This document shows, piece by piece, positions 9,066 to 17,333 of a stretch of DNA of 64,000 bases. Both the position numbers and the translations under genes were made by a program. Position 1 is the stretch's first letter, and the number at the start of each line of letters is the position of its first letter. Below the pieces are notes generated by a model that was not told the DNA's origin, ran no database searches, and saw nothing but the letters and a program-made list of their open reading frames with translations. The stretch spans positions 49,311 through 113,310 of the forward strand of contig CAZKQW010000010.1 of assembly GCA_964555055.1 (NCBI GenBank). The letters run 5' to 3'. This DNA comes from GCA-016699445 sp964555055 (GTDB lineage: Bacteria; UBA10199; JACPAL01; GCA-016699445).

Positions 9066-9069
9066 ATGC

Positions 9070-9930
9070 TCACTCACTCTGTGTCCTACACATCCACCAT
9101 TCAGGTTTTTTAATACGAAGTATAGCTTCGTATCCCTGGTCACGGGAGGCTTTGGAATCATACAAGCCGAAGACGGTACCGCCGCTTCCGCTCATGAGCG
9201 CCCCGAGGGCCCCGGCTTTGAGCAACTCTTGTTTCATCTTAGCCAGGACCGGATAGCGAGGAATCACGACCCTTTCGAGGTCGTTTTCAAGTTCGCGCGG
9301 GTTATCATCGGTTTTCGAGGCTGTCAACACTTCTCCCCTCTTTTTCTCCTGCTCCTCATCGTACCATCGGTAGACGTGCGCCGTGGAGACCGGAAATCCT
9401 GGATTCATCAAAACCACGAATAGAGGCTCGATCTCGGTCGGCTCCAAAATATCCCCGATGCCCCTCACACGCTGGGGACCTTCGGCGAGGAAAAAAGGGA
9501 CGTCGGCGCCGATCTGGACCGCGAGCTCCCGCAAGCGGCGGGGAGAGACGCCTAAGTCTAATTTTTCGTTCAATCCCTTCAAGACGCTCGCAGCGTCGCT
9601 CGTCCCTCCGCCTAAGCCTGCCGCAACGGGGATTCTCTTACGGATGGAAATTTTCGCGGAGAGGTTTTTCCCCGTCTCCCGCCGTAAAAGCTCCACGGCC
9701 TTCCACATGCTGTTGGAGGCGTCGTTCGGGACGTGGGGACTGTCAGCAGAGATCTCGATTAAATCCCCTTCACCGGCTTCGATGTCGATCTCGTCACACA
9801 AAGAGAGCTTCACCATTCGCATGTCGAGATCATGATAGCCATTCGGCCGCCGACCCGTGACTCGCAGCGTCAGGTTGATTTTAGCGGGTGCTAGCACAGA
9901 AAACTTGATTTTGATGCCTTGCGGATTCAT
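9070..9930 (-). CDS. ispE: 4-diphosphocytidyl-2-C-methyl-D-erythritol kinase
   Basis: The 286-residue GHMP kinase phosphorylates the 2-hydroxyl of CDP-methylerythritol in the MEP isoprenoid pathway. It shows APAKINLTLRVTGRRPNGYHDL at the N-terminus, the ATP loop PVAAGLGGGTSDAA (about 90-105) and the C-terminal GALMSGSGGTVFGLY. The ATG at 9930 follows AGGGTGG and immediately precedes the conserved APAKINL; a farther start at 10020 would run through the divergent hydrolase. It is the first gene of the leftward operon, with only 13 bases between it and the rightward hydrolase start. Confidence 0.95.
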   Translation of the reverse strand: MNPQGIKIKFSVLAPAKINLTLRVTGRRPNGYHDLDMRMVKLSLCDEIDIEAGEGDLIEISADSPHVPNDASNSMWKAVELLRRETGKNLSAKISIRKRIPVAAGLGGGTSDAASVLKGLNEKLDLGVSPRRLRELAVQIGADVPFFLAEGPQRVRGIGDILEPTEIEPLFVVLMNPGFPVSTAHVYRWYDEEQEKKRGEVLTASKTDDNPRELENDLERVVIPRYPVLAKMKQELLKAGALGALMSGSGGTVFGLYDSKASRDQGYEAILRIKKPEWWMCRTQSE

Positions 9931-9943
9931 GAGAAGCCACCCT

Positions 9944-10927
9944 ATGGCCAAGGAGAAAATCAAAGTCACGGAAAAAGGGCGCGGCAAGCTCGTCACTCTC
10001 TCGAAGCTCCGTGAGGGCACGACGAAGAGCTTCGACGGGACGACGATCGCCTACCGATCCTTCGGCCGTAGCCGCGGGAACGATCCGGTCATCGTCTGCT
10101 GCAACGGCTTGGGCGTGGGCACCTTCTTTTGGTCTTATCTCGAGAAGCATTTCCGCACGAGCTATCAAGTCGTGACTTGGGACTATCGGGGCCACGGAAA
10201 ATCCTCCCTCAAGAAGGACAAAAAGAACTATTCCCTCGACGCGATCGTCAAGGACGGGAAAGCCGTCGTCGACGCCTTGGGCGTGAAAAAAGCGATTTTC
10301 ATCGGCCATAGCCTCGGCGTCCAAGTGAGTTTCGAAATGTACCGGCGCTGGCCCCATCTTTTCGCCGGCATGATCCTCTGCTTCGGCACGTACGCGCGCC
10401 CGATGGACACGTTCTACAATATCGGCTGGTCGCGGCACCTCTTCCAACTCGTCTATGCGGTCGCCGCGATGTTCCCTTCGCAGAGCAATTTCCTCAGCCA
10501 ACTCCTCCTGGACAATCCCCTCTCTTTCTGGATGGGGGGCCTTTTCAAAATGCAGCACACGGGCATGATACGAAAGGAAGACAGCGAAAAGTACATCAAG
10601 CATATCCTCAATGTAGACCCGATCTTCTTCACGAATCTCCTCAAAAGCGCCCAAGAACATTCGGCCGAGGATCTCCTGAAGAAGATCAAGACGCCGACCC
10701 TCATCATCACGGGGGAGCTGGATCAATTCACGCCGATGTGGCTGTCGAAGAAGATGAACCGCTTGATCCCCGACTCGGAGATCTTCATCATGAAGAACGC
10801 AACCCACGCGGGCTTGGTGGAGCAACCGGACCTCATCAACCTCAGGATCGAGAAGTTCATCCGGGAACGGGTAAAGAAGAGGCAACGGGCTAAAACATCA
10901 GCCAAAAATCCTCGCATCGCGGCTTAA
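9944..10927 (+). CDS. Alpha/beta hydrolase
   Basis: The 327-residue protein has the alpha/beta-hydrolase fold with a complete triad: nucleophile Ser in FIGHSLGVQ, Asp in ITGELDQFTP and His in NATHAGLVEQP. YDYRGHGKS-type (VTWDYRGHGKSS) and oxyanion regions precede the nucleophile. Esterase, lipase or C-C hydrolase activity on an unknown substrate is expected. The start is uncertain: ATG at 9944 has no good ribosome-binding site, and an ATG at 9929 would overlap the ispE start. The Lys/Arg-rich C-terminus (about 305-325) is probably disordered. Confidence 0.85.
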   Translation: MAKEKIKVTEKGRGKLVTLSKLREGTTKSFDGTTIAYRSFGRSRGNDPVIVCCNGLGVGTFFWSYLEKHFRTSYQVVTWDYRGHGKSSLKKDKKNYSLDAIVKDGKAVVDALGVKKAIFIGHSLGVQVSFEMYRRWPHLFAGMILCFGTYARPMDTFYNIGWSRHLFQLVYAVAAMFPSQSNFLSQLLLDNPLSFWMGGLFKMQHTGMIRKEDSEKYIKHILNVDPIFFTNLLKSAQEHSAEDLLKKIKTPTLIITGELDQFTPMWLSKKMNRLIPDSEIFIMKNATHAGLVEQPDLINLRIEKFIRERVKKRQRAKTSAKNPRIAA

Positions 10928-10968
10928 TTAGACTTTAACGTCGAAAAAGCCGCGCTATTTTTATAAAG

Positions 10969-11025
10969 TATAAAAAAGTTATTATAAGTTAGCTTTTTTT
11001 AATAAACTATAATAACTTTTTTATA
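10969..11025. promoter_or_regulatory. 18-bp perfect inverted repeat at the ATPase promoter
   Basis: TATAAAAAAGTTATTATA at 10969-10986 is repeated in exact reverse complement at 11008-11025, separated by 21 bases. It ends one base before the ATPase ATG. The right arm contains a perfect TATAAT at 11008-11013, which would put a transcription start within about seven bases of the ATG, and no Shine-Dalgarno sequence is present. An operator overlapping the promoter is the favoured reading; a hairpin ending the upstream hydrolase transcript is the alternative. Confidence 0.6.
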
Positions 11026-11026
11026 T

Positions 11027-12214
11027 ATGGATCCTCGTAAGAATCCCTACGCCCCCGGAGCCGGTACGATTCCTCCGGATTTAGCAGGCCGTGAAGAGAT
11101 CATTGAAAAAGCTTCCATTGCCCTGGATCGATGCCGAAACGGTTTGGCATCACGTAGCCTTTTGCTCGTAGGGCTTCGAGGCGTCGGCAAAACAGTGTTA
11201 CTGACCCGCATCGCACTAGAAACTGAAGCCCGGGGATTCGCCGTAGTCTCCATTGAAACACCCGAGCAACGCTCGTTGCCGGCGCTTCTAATCCCGGCGT
11301 TAAGGTCCGCCCTACTGAAACTTGACCTTCTGGTCGCAGCGGGACGCTTGGGGAAAAGGGCCTTGCGCGTTTTAGGGGGATTCGTAAGTGCGATGAAGCT
11401 CAAATACGAAGACGTGGAGTTCGGAGTCGACTTGGGAAACGAACCAGGTGTCGCGGACTCGGGGGATTTGGGTCATGACTTGGCGACCCTCTTCATTGAA
11501 GTGGGAAAAGCGGCCAAGGAAAAGAAAACAGCCTTAGTGCTTTTCATCGATGAAATACAGTATATCGCGGAAGATCAATTCGCTGCGCTTATCATGGCTC
11601 TTCATAAATGCTCGCAAAATCAATTACCGATCACTCTCGTCGGCGCCGGACTGCCTCAATTGATAGGGCAAGCCGGGCGAGCGAAATCCTACGCGGAGAG
11701 GCTATTCGAATACCCTGAAATTGGCCCTTTAAGTGAAGACGCCGCACGGGAAGCCCTGGAAACCCCGGCAAGAAAATTAGGCGTCCGCTATGAGGAAGGA
11801 GCCCTCGTTGAAATCCTATCGCAGACCCGAGCTTATCCTTATTTCCTCCAAGAGTGGGGCAAGCACAGCTGGCAATGCGCGAAACGCTCCCCTATCACCC
11901 GTGCGGATGCCAAAGCAGCGACGGTATTGGCAGTCTCTGAACTCGATGCCAGCTTTTTTCGCGTTCGTTTCGATCGTTTGACCCCATCGGAAAAGAGATA
12001 CTTAAGGGCTATGGCTGAACTAGGCGGAGGATCCCATCGTTCAGGCGATATCGCCCACTTACTCGATAAAGAGGTTCAGACCGTAGCTCCCATAAGAGCT
12101 TCTTTGATCAATAAAGGGATGATCTATAGCCCTTCTCATGGGGATAACAGCTTCACAGTCCCCTTGTTCGACGGTTATATGAAAAGAGTCATGCCGAATT
12201 TCGTCAAGTCCTGA
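11027..12214 (+). CDS. Stand-alone AAA ATPase with C-terminal winged helix
   Basis: The 395-residue protein has a P-loop GLRGVGKT (49-56), Walker B VLFIDEIQYI (FIDE at 173-176), a sensor stretch LVGAGLPQL and a C-terminal region (about 300-385) that looks like a winged helix (GGGSHRSGDIAHLL). The N-terminal NPYAPGAGTIPPDLAGRE is typical of a widespread Orc/Cdc6-like or STAND-like ATPase family often found alone or on mobile DNA. Its function is not established. It is more AT-rich upstream than its neighbours and is flanked by convergent and codirectional genes with no evident partner. Confidence 0.85.
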   Translation: MDPRKNPYAPGAGTIPPDLAGREEIIEKASIALDRCRNGLASRSLLLVGLRGVGKTVLLTRIALETEARGFAVVSIETPEQRSLPALLIPALRSALLKLDLLVAAGRLGKRALRVLGGFVSAMKLKYEDVEFGVDLGNEPGVADSGDLGHDLATLFIEVGKAAKEKKTALVLFIDEIQYIAEDQFAALIMALHKCSQNQLPITLVGAGLPQLIGQAGRAKSYAERLFEYPEIGPLSEDAAREALETPARKLGVRYEEGALVEILSQTRAYPYFLQEWGKHSWQCAKRSPITRADAKAATVLAVSELDASFFRVRFDRLTPSEKRYLRAMAELGGGSHRSGDIAHLLDKEVQTVAPIRASLINKGMIYSPSHGDNSFTVPLFDGYMKRVMPNFVKS

Positions 12215-12251
12215 CCGGCTACCTTCAGGAACCGAGAACATTTTCAACTTT

Positions 12252-13217
12252 TCATCTAGGGTTGTGCCACTTGACCTGATGGTCACTGACTAAGCCTAAA
12301 AAACGCGGGAATAAAAGCTCTCGTAAACCGTGCGTTTCATGGATTATTTCATCTTCGGACGGCAGGTCATGGATCGTCTTAGCTACGTCGCCGAAAACTC
12401 CCGTCAACTCTGGGTGTCCCTGTAGGGTCCACCACGGCAGGTCTTGATAACGCAAGGCTTGATACGGCGTCAGGCGGTTCGAAGCCAGGGTGATCGCTCC
12501 TTGAGGCACGCCCATGACTCCCTGGTAATGGTAGGCCTGCACCCAAAGGTTTCGCAAACCGTCGAATAAGAGATCCCCGCTTACAGCGGGAGTGAATTCC
12601 AATGGAGAGGAGCCCACTTCGCACGTTTTTTCCCCGGCGGGAGCGAGCCAATTGACGTTTCCGCCGGATGTATGCGCAATCCACTGATGGGAAAAGCAAA
12701 CGCCCAACACGGGCACCGCACACCGACGCGCTTGCCGGAGAAACGCGTCGACTTTCCCCGTTTTGCGCGAGGATTCGCGGCAAGCCGATACTTCCGTCAC
12801 CATCGTCTCCGAACCGGAGAGGATCACGCCATCGACATGGGCCATGGGAATGGGCGGATCTTCTTCTCCCCCCATGAGGTTCCAGACGACGAAGCGCGCG
12901 TCTCCCTTCCTAAAACCGAACATGTAACGGAACGTGTCCGAAGGCAGGTGTGGATCCGTACTACCCGTATGGCTGATCCGATAGAGGTCTTTTTGGGTCT
13001 GGGGAAGATCCGCGAATCTCGGATGACCGGCCAGCCCTCTGCGCGTCATCTCGATGAAAAGGAGCCGCGCGTCGCGCGGCATTTCGTCCACCAACCCGCT
13101 CATAACCCGATGCTGGGTCGCCGCATAATCGATTTCCCTTTCGTAAAGGACCGCTCGGGTCTGGCCCAAGCAAGCACGTAGATCGGGATGAGTAGGGACG
13201 AAGACTCTCACTTCCAT
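12252..13217 (-). CDS. Class I glutamine amidotransferase-like protein
   Basis: The 321-residue protein carries a GATase1 domain in its second half: DGVILSGSE (about 129-136), the nucleophile elbow VLGVCFSHQ (Cys about 174) and the catalytic WTLQGHPEL (His about 265). The first 100 or so residues do not match a domain I recognise. No synthetase domain is fused, so a gamma-glutamyl hydrolase or an amidotransferase for an unknown partner is possible. It follows the aldo/keto reductase by 67 bases in the same direction, downstream of clpB. Confidence 0.8.
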   Translation of the reverse strand: MEVRVFVPTHPDLRACLGQTRAVLYEREIDYAATQHRVMSGLVDEMPRDARLLFIEMTRRGLAGHPRFADLPQTQKDLYRISHTGSTDPHLPSDTFRYMFGFRKGDARFVVWNLMGGEEDPPIPMAHVDGVILSGSETMVTEVSACRESSRKTGKVDAFLRQARRCAVPVLGVCFSHQWIAHTSGGNVNWLAPAGEKTCEVGSSPLEFTPAVSGDLLFDGLRNLWVQAYHYQGVMGVPQGAITLASNRLTPYQALRYQDLPWWTLQGHPELTGVFGDVAKTIHDLPSEDEIIHETHGLRELLFPRFLGLVSDHQVKWHNPR

Positions 13218-13284
13218 GGACTTCGGGGATTTTAATGAAATGTTGCTTAAAAAGTCGGTTGAAATCTGGAATCAGTGGGCGCCT

Positions 13285-14166
13285 TCATAGGCTTGAAAAT
13301 TCGCGATCCAAAGCCGTCATGTCTTCGCCTGTCAACATAAGGTCGAAGGCCGCCATCGAATTCTCGAGGGTGGAAAGCTGGCTTGCCCCGGGGATCGGCA
13401 GGATGCACGGGGATTTTTGGCGGAGCCAGGCGAGGACGACTTGATAGACGGAACGGTCATACCGCGTCGCCATCCTATCGAGGCCGGAAATCTGGCGCAG
13501 TTTTTCGTAACGGTACCAGCCTCCATAAGGGCTCCACGGTAGGAAGATTAAATTTTCTTTTTCGCAATAAGTTAAGACGCCGTCATGTTCAGGCTCACGG
13601 TGAAAAGGGTTGTATTGGTTTTGGACCGAGACGACATCGACGACGGCGCGAGCCTCCTCGACCTGTTTCACAGAGAAGTTTGAAACGCCGACGAAACGCA
13701 CCAGCCCCTTTTCGACCGCATCACGAGCGGCTTTCAGGGATTCCTTGATCGAAAACTTAGAATCCGGTGCGTGGAATTGCCAAAGATCGACGGCTCTTTG
13801 TCCTCCTAAGGCTTGATGACTTTCGCGGATTGTTTTTTCCAAATGCTTCGGATCACCGTTAGTTTCCCACCGGCCGCCAGGGCGCATAAGGCCACCTTTG
13901 GTGGCGATCATCACGGATTCAGAAGCGCCGCAACGCTCCAAGCCCGCCCAAACGAGCTTTTCATTATGATGCTTATCGTTTTCGTCCAAGCAATAGGCGT
14001 CCGCCGTGTCGATCAACGTCACGCCGAGCTCGACGGCGCGTTTCAAGACTCGGAACGCATCGTTTTGGGCAGGCCGTCCATCCACGGATAGAGGCATGGC
14101 TCCCAATCCGATCACGCTGACGGAGCGCCCCGTTTCTCCAAACATCCTTTGAGGTAGGGTCCGCAT
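13285..14166 (-). CDS. Aldo/keto reductase
   Basis: The 293-residue TIM-barrel oxidoreductase should reduce aldehydes or ketones with NADPH. The tetrad is visible: Asp and Tyr in LIDTADAYC, Lys in IATKGG and His in LWQFHAPD. GVSNFSVKQVEEA and the C-terminal IPGASQLSTLENS are also typical. It starts 11 bases after the clpB stop and is probably cotranscribed with clpB, which suggests expression under stress; that is inference. Confidence 0.93.
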   Translation of the reverse strand: MRTLPQRMFGETGRSVSVIGLGAMPLSVDGRPAQNDAFRVLKRAVELGVTLIDTADAYCLDENDKHHNEKLVWAGLERCGASESVMIATKGGLMRPGGRWETNGDPKHLEKTIRESHQALGGQRAVDLWQFHAPDSKFSIKESLKAARDAVEKGLVRFVGVSNFSVKQVEEARAVVDVVSVQNQYNPFHREPEHDGVLTYCEKENLIFLPWSPYGGWYRYEKLRQISGLDRMATRYDRSVYQVVLAWLRQKSPCILPIPGASQLSTLENSMAAFDLMLTGEDMTALDREFSSL

Positions 14167-14177
14167 GAGAGCACCAG

Positions 14178-16760
14178 TTATTTCTTAAAGTGAATGGAAT
14201 CCTTCTCCGCGTCCGCCATGATCTTATCACCCTCGTGGAAATGGCCCTCGAGGATTTGGATTGAGAGAGGGTCTTGGAGGTATTTTTGAATCGCCCTCTT
14301 TAAAGGACGCGCTCCGTAGACCGGATCGTAGCCTTCCTTCGCCAAGAACTGCTTGGCCTTCGGCGTCAGCGTCAGCACGATCTTCTTTTCCGCCAGCAGA
14401 CTCTCCAAATGCTTCGTCTGGATGTCGACGATGCGTTCGATGCCTTTTTCGTTCAATCCATGGAAAATTAGGATGTCGTCGATGCGATTCAAGAATTCCG
14501 GGCGGAAATGGCCTCGCAGAGCGTCCATCACGCGCTTCTCCATCTCGACTTCGTCCTTGCCGCCGAGCTCCGTGATGAATTGGCTGCCGATGTTGCTCGT
14601 CATGATGATAACCGTGTTCTTGAAATCCACCTGACGGCCCTGACCATCCGTCAAGCGGCCGTCGTCGAGGACCTGCAACAAGACGTTGAAGACGTCGTGA
14701 TGGGCCTTTTCGATTTCGTCGAAAAGGATGACCGAGTACGGTTTACGGCGCACAGCCTCCGTGAGCTGACCGCCTTCATCGTAACCCACATAGCCGGGAG
14801 GCGCGCCGATCAAACGCGACACGGAATGCTTCTCCATGTACTCCGACATGTCGATGCGCACCATAGACTGCTCGTCGTCGAAGAGGAACTCGGCTAAAGC
14901 TTTCGCTGTTTCCGTTTTACCTACCCCCGTCGGCCCCATGAAAATGAAAGACCCGATCGGTTTGTTGGGGTCGGCCAATCCCGCGCGCGAACGCCGGATG
15001 GCATTGGCCACCTTCTTCAGGACTTCGTCCTGGCCGATCACGCGCTGCTGCAGGCGCTCTTCCATATGGACGAGCTTTTGTACTTCGCCTTCGAGCATTT
15101 TCGACACGGGGATGCCAGTCCACTTCGCCACGACTTCCGCGATGTCTTCGGCCTCCACCTCTTCCTTCAGCATTTTGAGGTCTTTTTGGAGCGTCTCGAG
15201 GTTCTTGTTTTCCGCTTCGAGGTCTTTTTGGAGCTCGAGGAGTTTTCCGTATTTCAGCTCGGCGGCGCGTCCGAGATCCCCATGGCGCTCGGCGCTCTCG
15301 GCCTCGAGCTTCGCATTCTCGATCTTTTCCTTGATCTCGCGGATCTTCGTGATCGCCGCTTTTTCGTTCTGCCAATGGGCCTTCAGCGTCGCGTTCTCCT
15401 CTTTTAGGGAAATGAGGTCTTTTTCGACCTTCGCGAGCCTTTCTTTAGAAGCTTTATCTGATTCTTTTTTAAGGGCTTGTTTCTCGACCTCCAACTGCAG
15501 GATCTTTCTTTCGACCTGGTCGATTTCCGTCGGCAAGCTGTCGATCTCTATGCGCAGCTTCGACGCTGCTTCGTCGACCAAATCGATCGCCTTATCCGGC
15601 AGGAAACGGTCCGTGATGTAGCGGTGCGAGAGCGTCGCCGCGGCGACGACGGCGGCGTCCTGGATCTTCACGCCGTGGTGGACTTCGTATTTCTCCTTCA
15701 AACCGCGCAGGATGCCGATGACGTCCTCGACGCTGGGCTCGCCCACTTGGACGGGCTGGAAACGGCGCTCGAGGGCCGGGTCCTTTTCGACGTATTTCCG
15801 GTATTCGTCGAGCGTCGTCGCGCCCACGCATCGGAGTTCGCCGCGCGCGAGGGCGGGTTTGAGCATGTTCGCGGCGTCGACCGCGCCTTCGCCGGCGCCA
15901 GCCCCCACCAACGTATGCATTTCGTCGATGAAGAGAATGATCTCGCCGTTGGATTCGGTCACTTCCTTCAAAACGGCTTTCAGGCGGTCTTCGAATTCGC
16001 CGCGGTACTTCGCGCCGGCGATCATCGAACCGATGTCGAGGGCGACCAATCTCTTATCCTTTAAACTCTCGGGGACGTCCCCGCGCGCGATCCTCTGCGC
16101 CAAGCCTTCCACGATGGCAGTCTTGCCGACGCCCGGTTCGCCGATGAGGACGGGATTGTTCTTGGTACGGCGCGAAAGCACCTGCATCACGCGCCTCACC
16201 TCTTCGTCGCGCCCGATAACGGGATCGACTTTCCCGCGACGCGCGTGCTCGGTTAGATCACGCCCGAAGCGCGCCAATGCCTGATAACGGCTTTCTGGAT
16301 TCTGGTCGGTCACCCGATGCGTCCCGCGCACTTGGGCCAAAGCTTTCAACAGGTTTTCTTTATTGACTCCGAACTCCCGCAGAAGCTGGGAAGCCGCCGC
16401 GTCCTTAACGTGGAGGAGCCCCAACAAAAGGTGCTCGGTGCTGACGTAGTCGTCTTTCAAGATCTCGGCTTCGGCGCGCGACTGGTCGGTCGCTTGCTTG
16501 AGTCGGAACGACACGTAGACGTTGCCTTGCAAAGGCGTCACCTTGGGGATCTTCTTCACTTCCCCGTCCAACCTTTGGCGCAGGAGATTGATGTCCACCT
16601 CCATCTTCTGGAGGAGGGGTTTGACCAGACCTTCCTTTTGGTCGAGCAAGGCCAAGAGCAGGTGCTCGGGCTCGACTTGCTGGTTACTGTGGGTTTCCGC
16701 CAGTTTTTGGGCTTCTAGAACCACTTCCTGGGCTTTGAGGGTGAATTGGTCGAGTCGCAT
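14178..16760 (-). CDS. clpB: Chaperone ClpB (Hsp100 disaggregase)
   Basis: The 860-residue protein has every ClpB part in order: Clp N-terminal repeats (about 1-145), the first AAA module with GEPGVGKTAIVEGLAQRI, the coiled-coil M domain (about 400-530) and the second AAA module with GPTGVGKTETAKALAEFLF. The IGF-type ClpP loop is absent, as expected for ClpB. It disaggregates proteins with DnaK. It lies close to degP and rpoH. I saw no CIRCE element in the short upstream gap. Confidence 0.97.
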   Translation of the reverse strand: MRLDQFTLKAQEVVLEAQKLAETHSNQQVEPEHLLLALLDQKEGLVKPLLQKMEVDINLLRQRLDGEVKKIPKVTPLQGNVYVSFRLKQATDQSRAEAEILKDDYVSTEHLLLGLLHVKDAAASQLLREFGVNKENLLKALAQVRGTHRVTDQNPESRYQALARFGRDLTEHARRGKVDPVIGRDEEVRRVMQVLSRRTKNNPVLIGEPGVGKTAIVEGLAQRIARGDVPESLKDKRLVALDIGSMIAGAKYRGEFEDRLKAVLKEVTESNGEIILFIDEMHTLVGAGAGEGAVDAANMLKPALARGELRCVGATTLDEYRKYVEKDPALERRFQPVQVGEPSVEDVIGILRGLKEKYEVHHGVKIQDAAVVAAATLSHRYITDRFLPDKAIDLVDEAASKLRIEIDSLPTEIDQVERKILQLEVEKQALKKESDKASKERLAKVEKDLISLKEENATLKAHWQNEKAAITKIREIKEKIENAKLEAESAERHGDLGRAAELKYGKLLELQKDLEAENKNLETLQKDLKMLKEEVEAEDIAEVVAKWTGIPVSKMLEGEVQKLVHMEERLQQRVIGQDEVLKKVANAIRRSRAGLADPNKPIGSFIFMGPTGVGKTETAKALAEFLFDDEQSMVRIDMSEYMEKHSVSRLIGAPPGYVGYDEGGQLTEAVRRKPYSVILFDEIEKAHHDVFNVLLQVLDDGRLTDGQGRQVDFKNTVIIMTSNIGSQFITELGGKDEVEMEKRVMDALRGHFRPEFLNRIDDILIFHGLNEKGIERIVDIQTKHLESLLAEKKIVLTLTPKAKQFLAKEGYDPVYGARPLKRAIQKYLQDPLSIQILEGHFHEGDKIMADAEKDSIHFKK

Positions 16761-16854
16761 CTTGTGAAAATAAGCCTCTTTAGGACTCTACGCAAGGGGT
16801 TTAGCCATTTTTTACCTTGATACCCTCTCCACTATTTATTACTCTGTAACTACA

Positions 16855-17142
16855 ATGTTGTTTATTTGGGATCCTGAAAAAGCCGAGGCGAATTACAGGA
16901 AACATAAAGTATCTTTCGAAATGGCCCAGACGGTTTTCGACGATCCCCTTCACCTCTCGCTGTTGGACCAAAAAGAGTGTGGGGAAGAACGTTGGGTCAC
17001 GATGGGTCAGGCAGCCAACGCGAAAATCTTGATCGTCGTGCATACTTTTAAGGAAGATCATGACGGTGAAGAGGTCGTCAGAATCATCTCGGCCAGAAAG
17101 GCGACAAAACGCGAGGAGAAAAACTATGAAGAAAGAATATGA
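16855..17142 (+). CDS. brnT: BrnT-type ribonuclease toxin
   Basis: The 95-residue protein matches the BrnT (DUF497) family: IWDPEKAEANYRKHKVSFEMA at the N-terminus, then FDDPLHLSLLD, RWVTMGQA and the C-terminal RIISARKATKREEKNYE. BrnT toxins are RelE-fold mRNA endonucleases neutralised by BrnA. No good Shine-Dalgarno sequence is seen before the ATG. It overlaps brnA by 17 bases. The pair sits between clpB and degP and is transcribed away from clpB. Confidence 0.92.
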   Translation: MLFIWDPEKAEANYRKHKVSFEMAQTVFDDPLHLSLLDQKECGEERWVTMGQAANAKILIVVHTFKEDHDGEEVVRIISARKATKREEKNYEERI

Positions 17143-17332
17143 TTTCTCAAAGGCGGTTAAGGGGAAGTTTTACCGTCCTAAAAAAGTCCAAAAAACCATC
17201 CGACTGGACGAAAGCATCCTCAACTATTTCCAAAATCTTTCCGAAAAATACGCCATTCCTTACCAGACGCTGATTAATTTAACCTTGAAAAAGTTCATCG
17301 CTGAAGGGCGAGAAATCACGCTTCACTTGTAA
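17126..17332 (+). CDS. brnA: BrnA-type antitoxin
   Basis: The 68-residue protein starts MKKEYDFSKAVKGKFYRP, the usual opening of BrnA antitoxins, and continues into a ribbon-helix-helix like segment (QKTIRLDESILNYFQNLSEKY). BrnA binds BrnT and represses the operon. The ATG at 17126 follows GAGGAG with good spacing; an upstream frame extension to 17060 lies inside brnT and is not needed. Its stop is one base from the stop of convergent degP. Confidence 0.9.
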   Translation: MKKEYDFSKAVKGKFYRPKKVQKTIRLDESILNYFQNLSEKYAIPYQTLINLTLKKFIAEGREITLHL

Positions 17333-17333
17333 C

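Noticed and set aside
9881..10885. Long reverse-strand open frame of 334 codons opposite the alpha/beta hydrolase
   Set aside because: It is rich in Arg, Glu, Asp and Val in the way of an antisense shadow, and the forward frame has a full hydrolase triad and motifs.
14166..16854. CIRCE or classical sigma-32 box upstream of clpB
   Set aside because: No TTAGCACTC inverted repeat and no CTTGAA/CCCCAT pair at a proper spacing was found.
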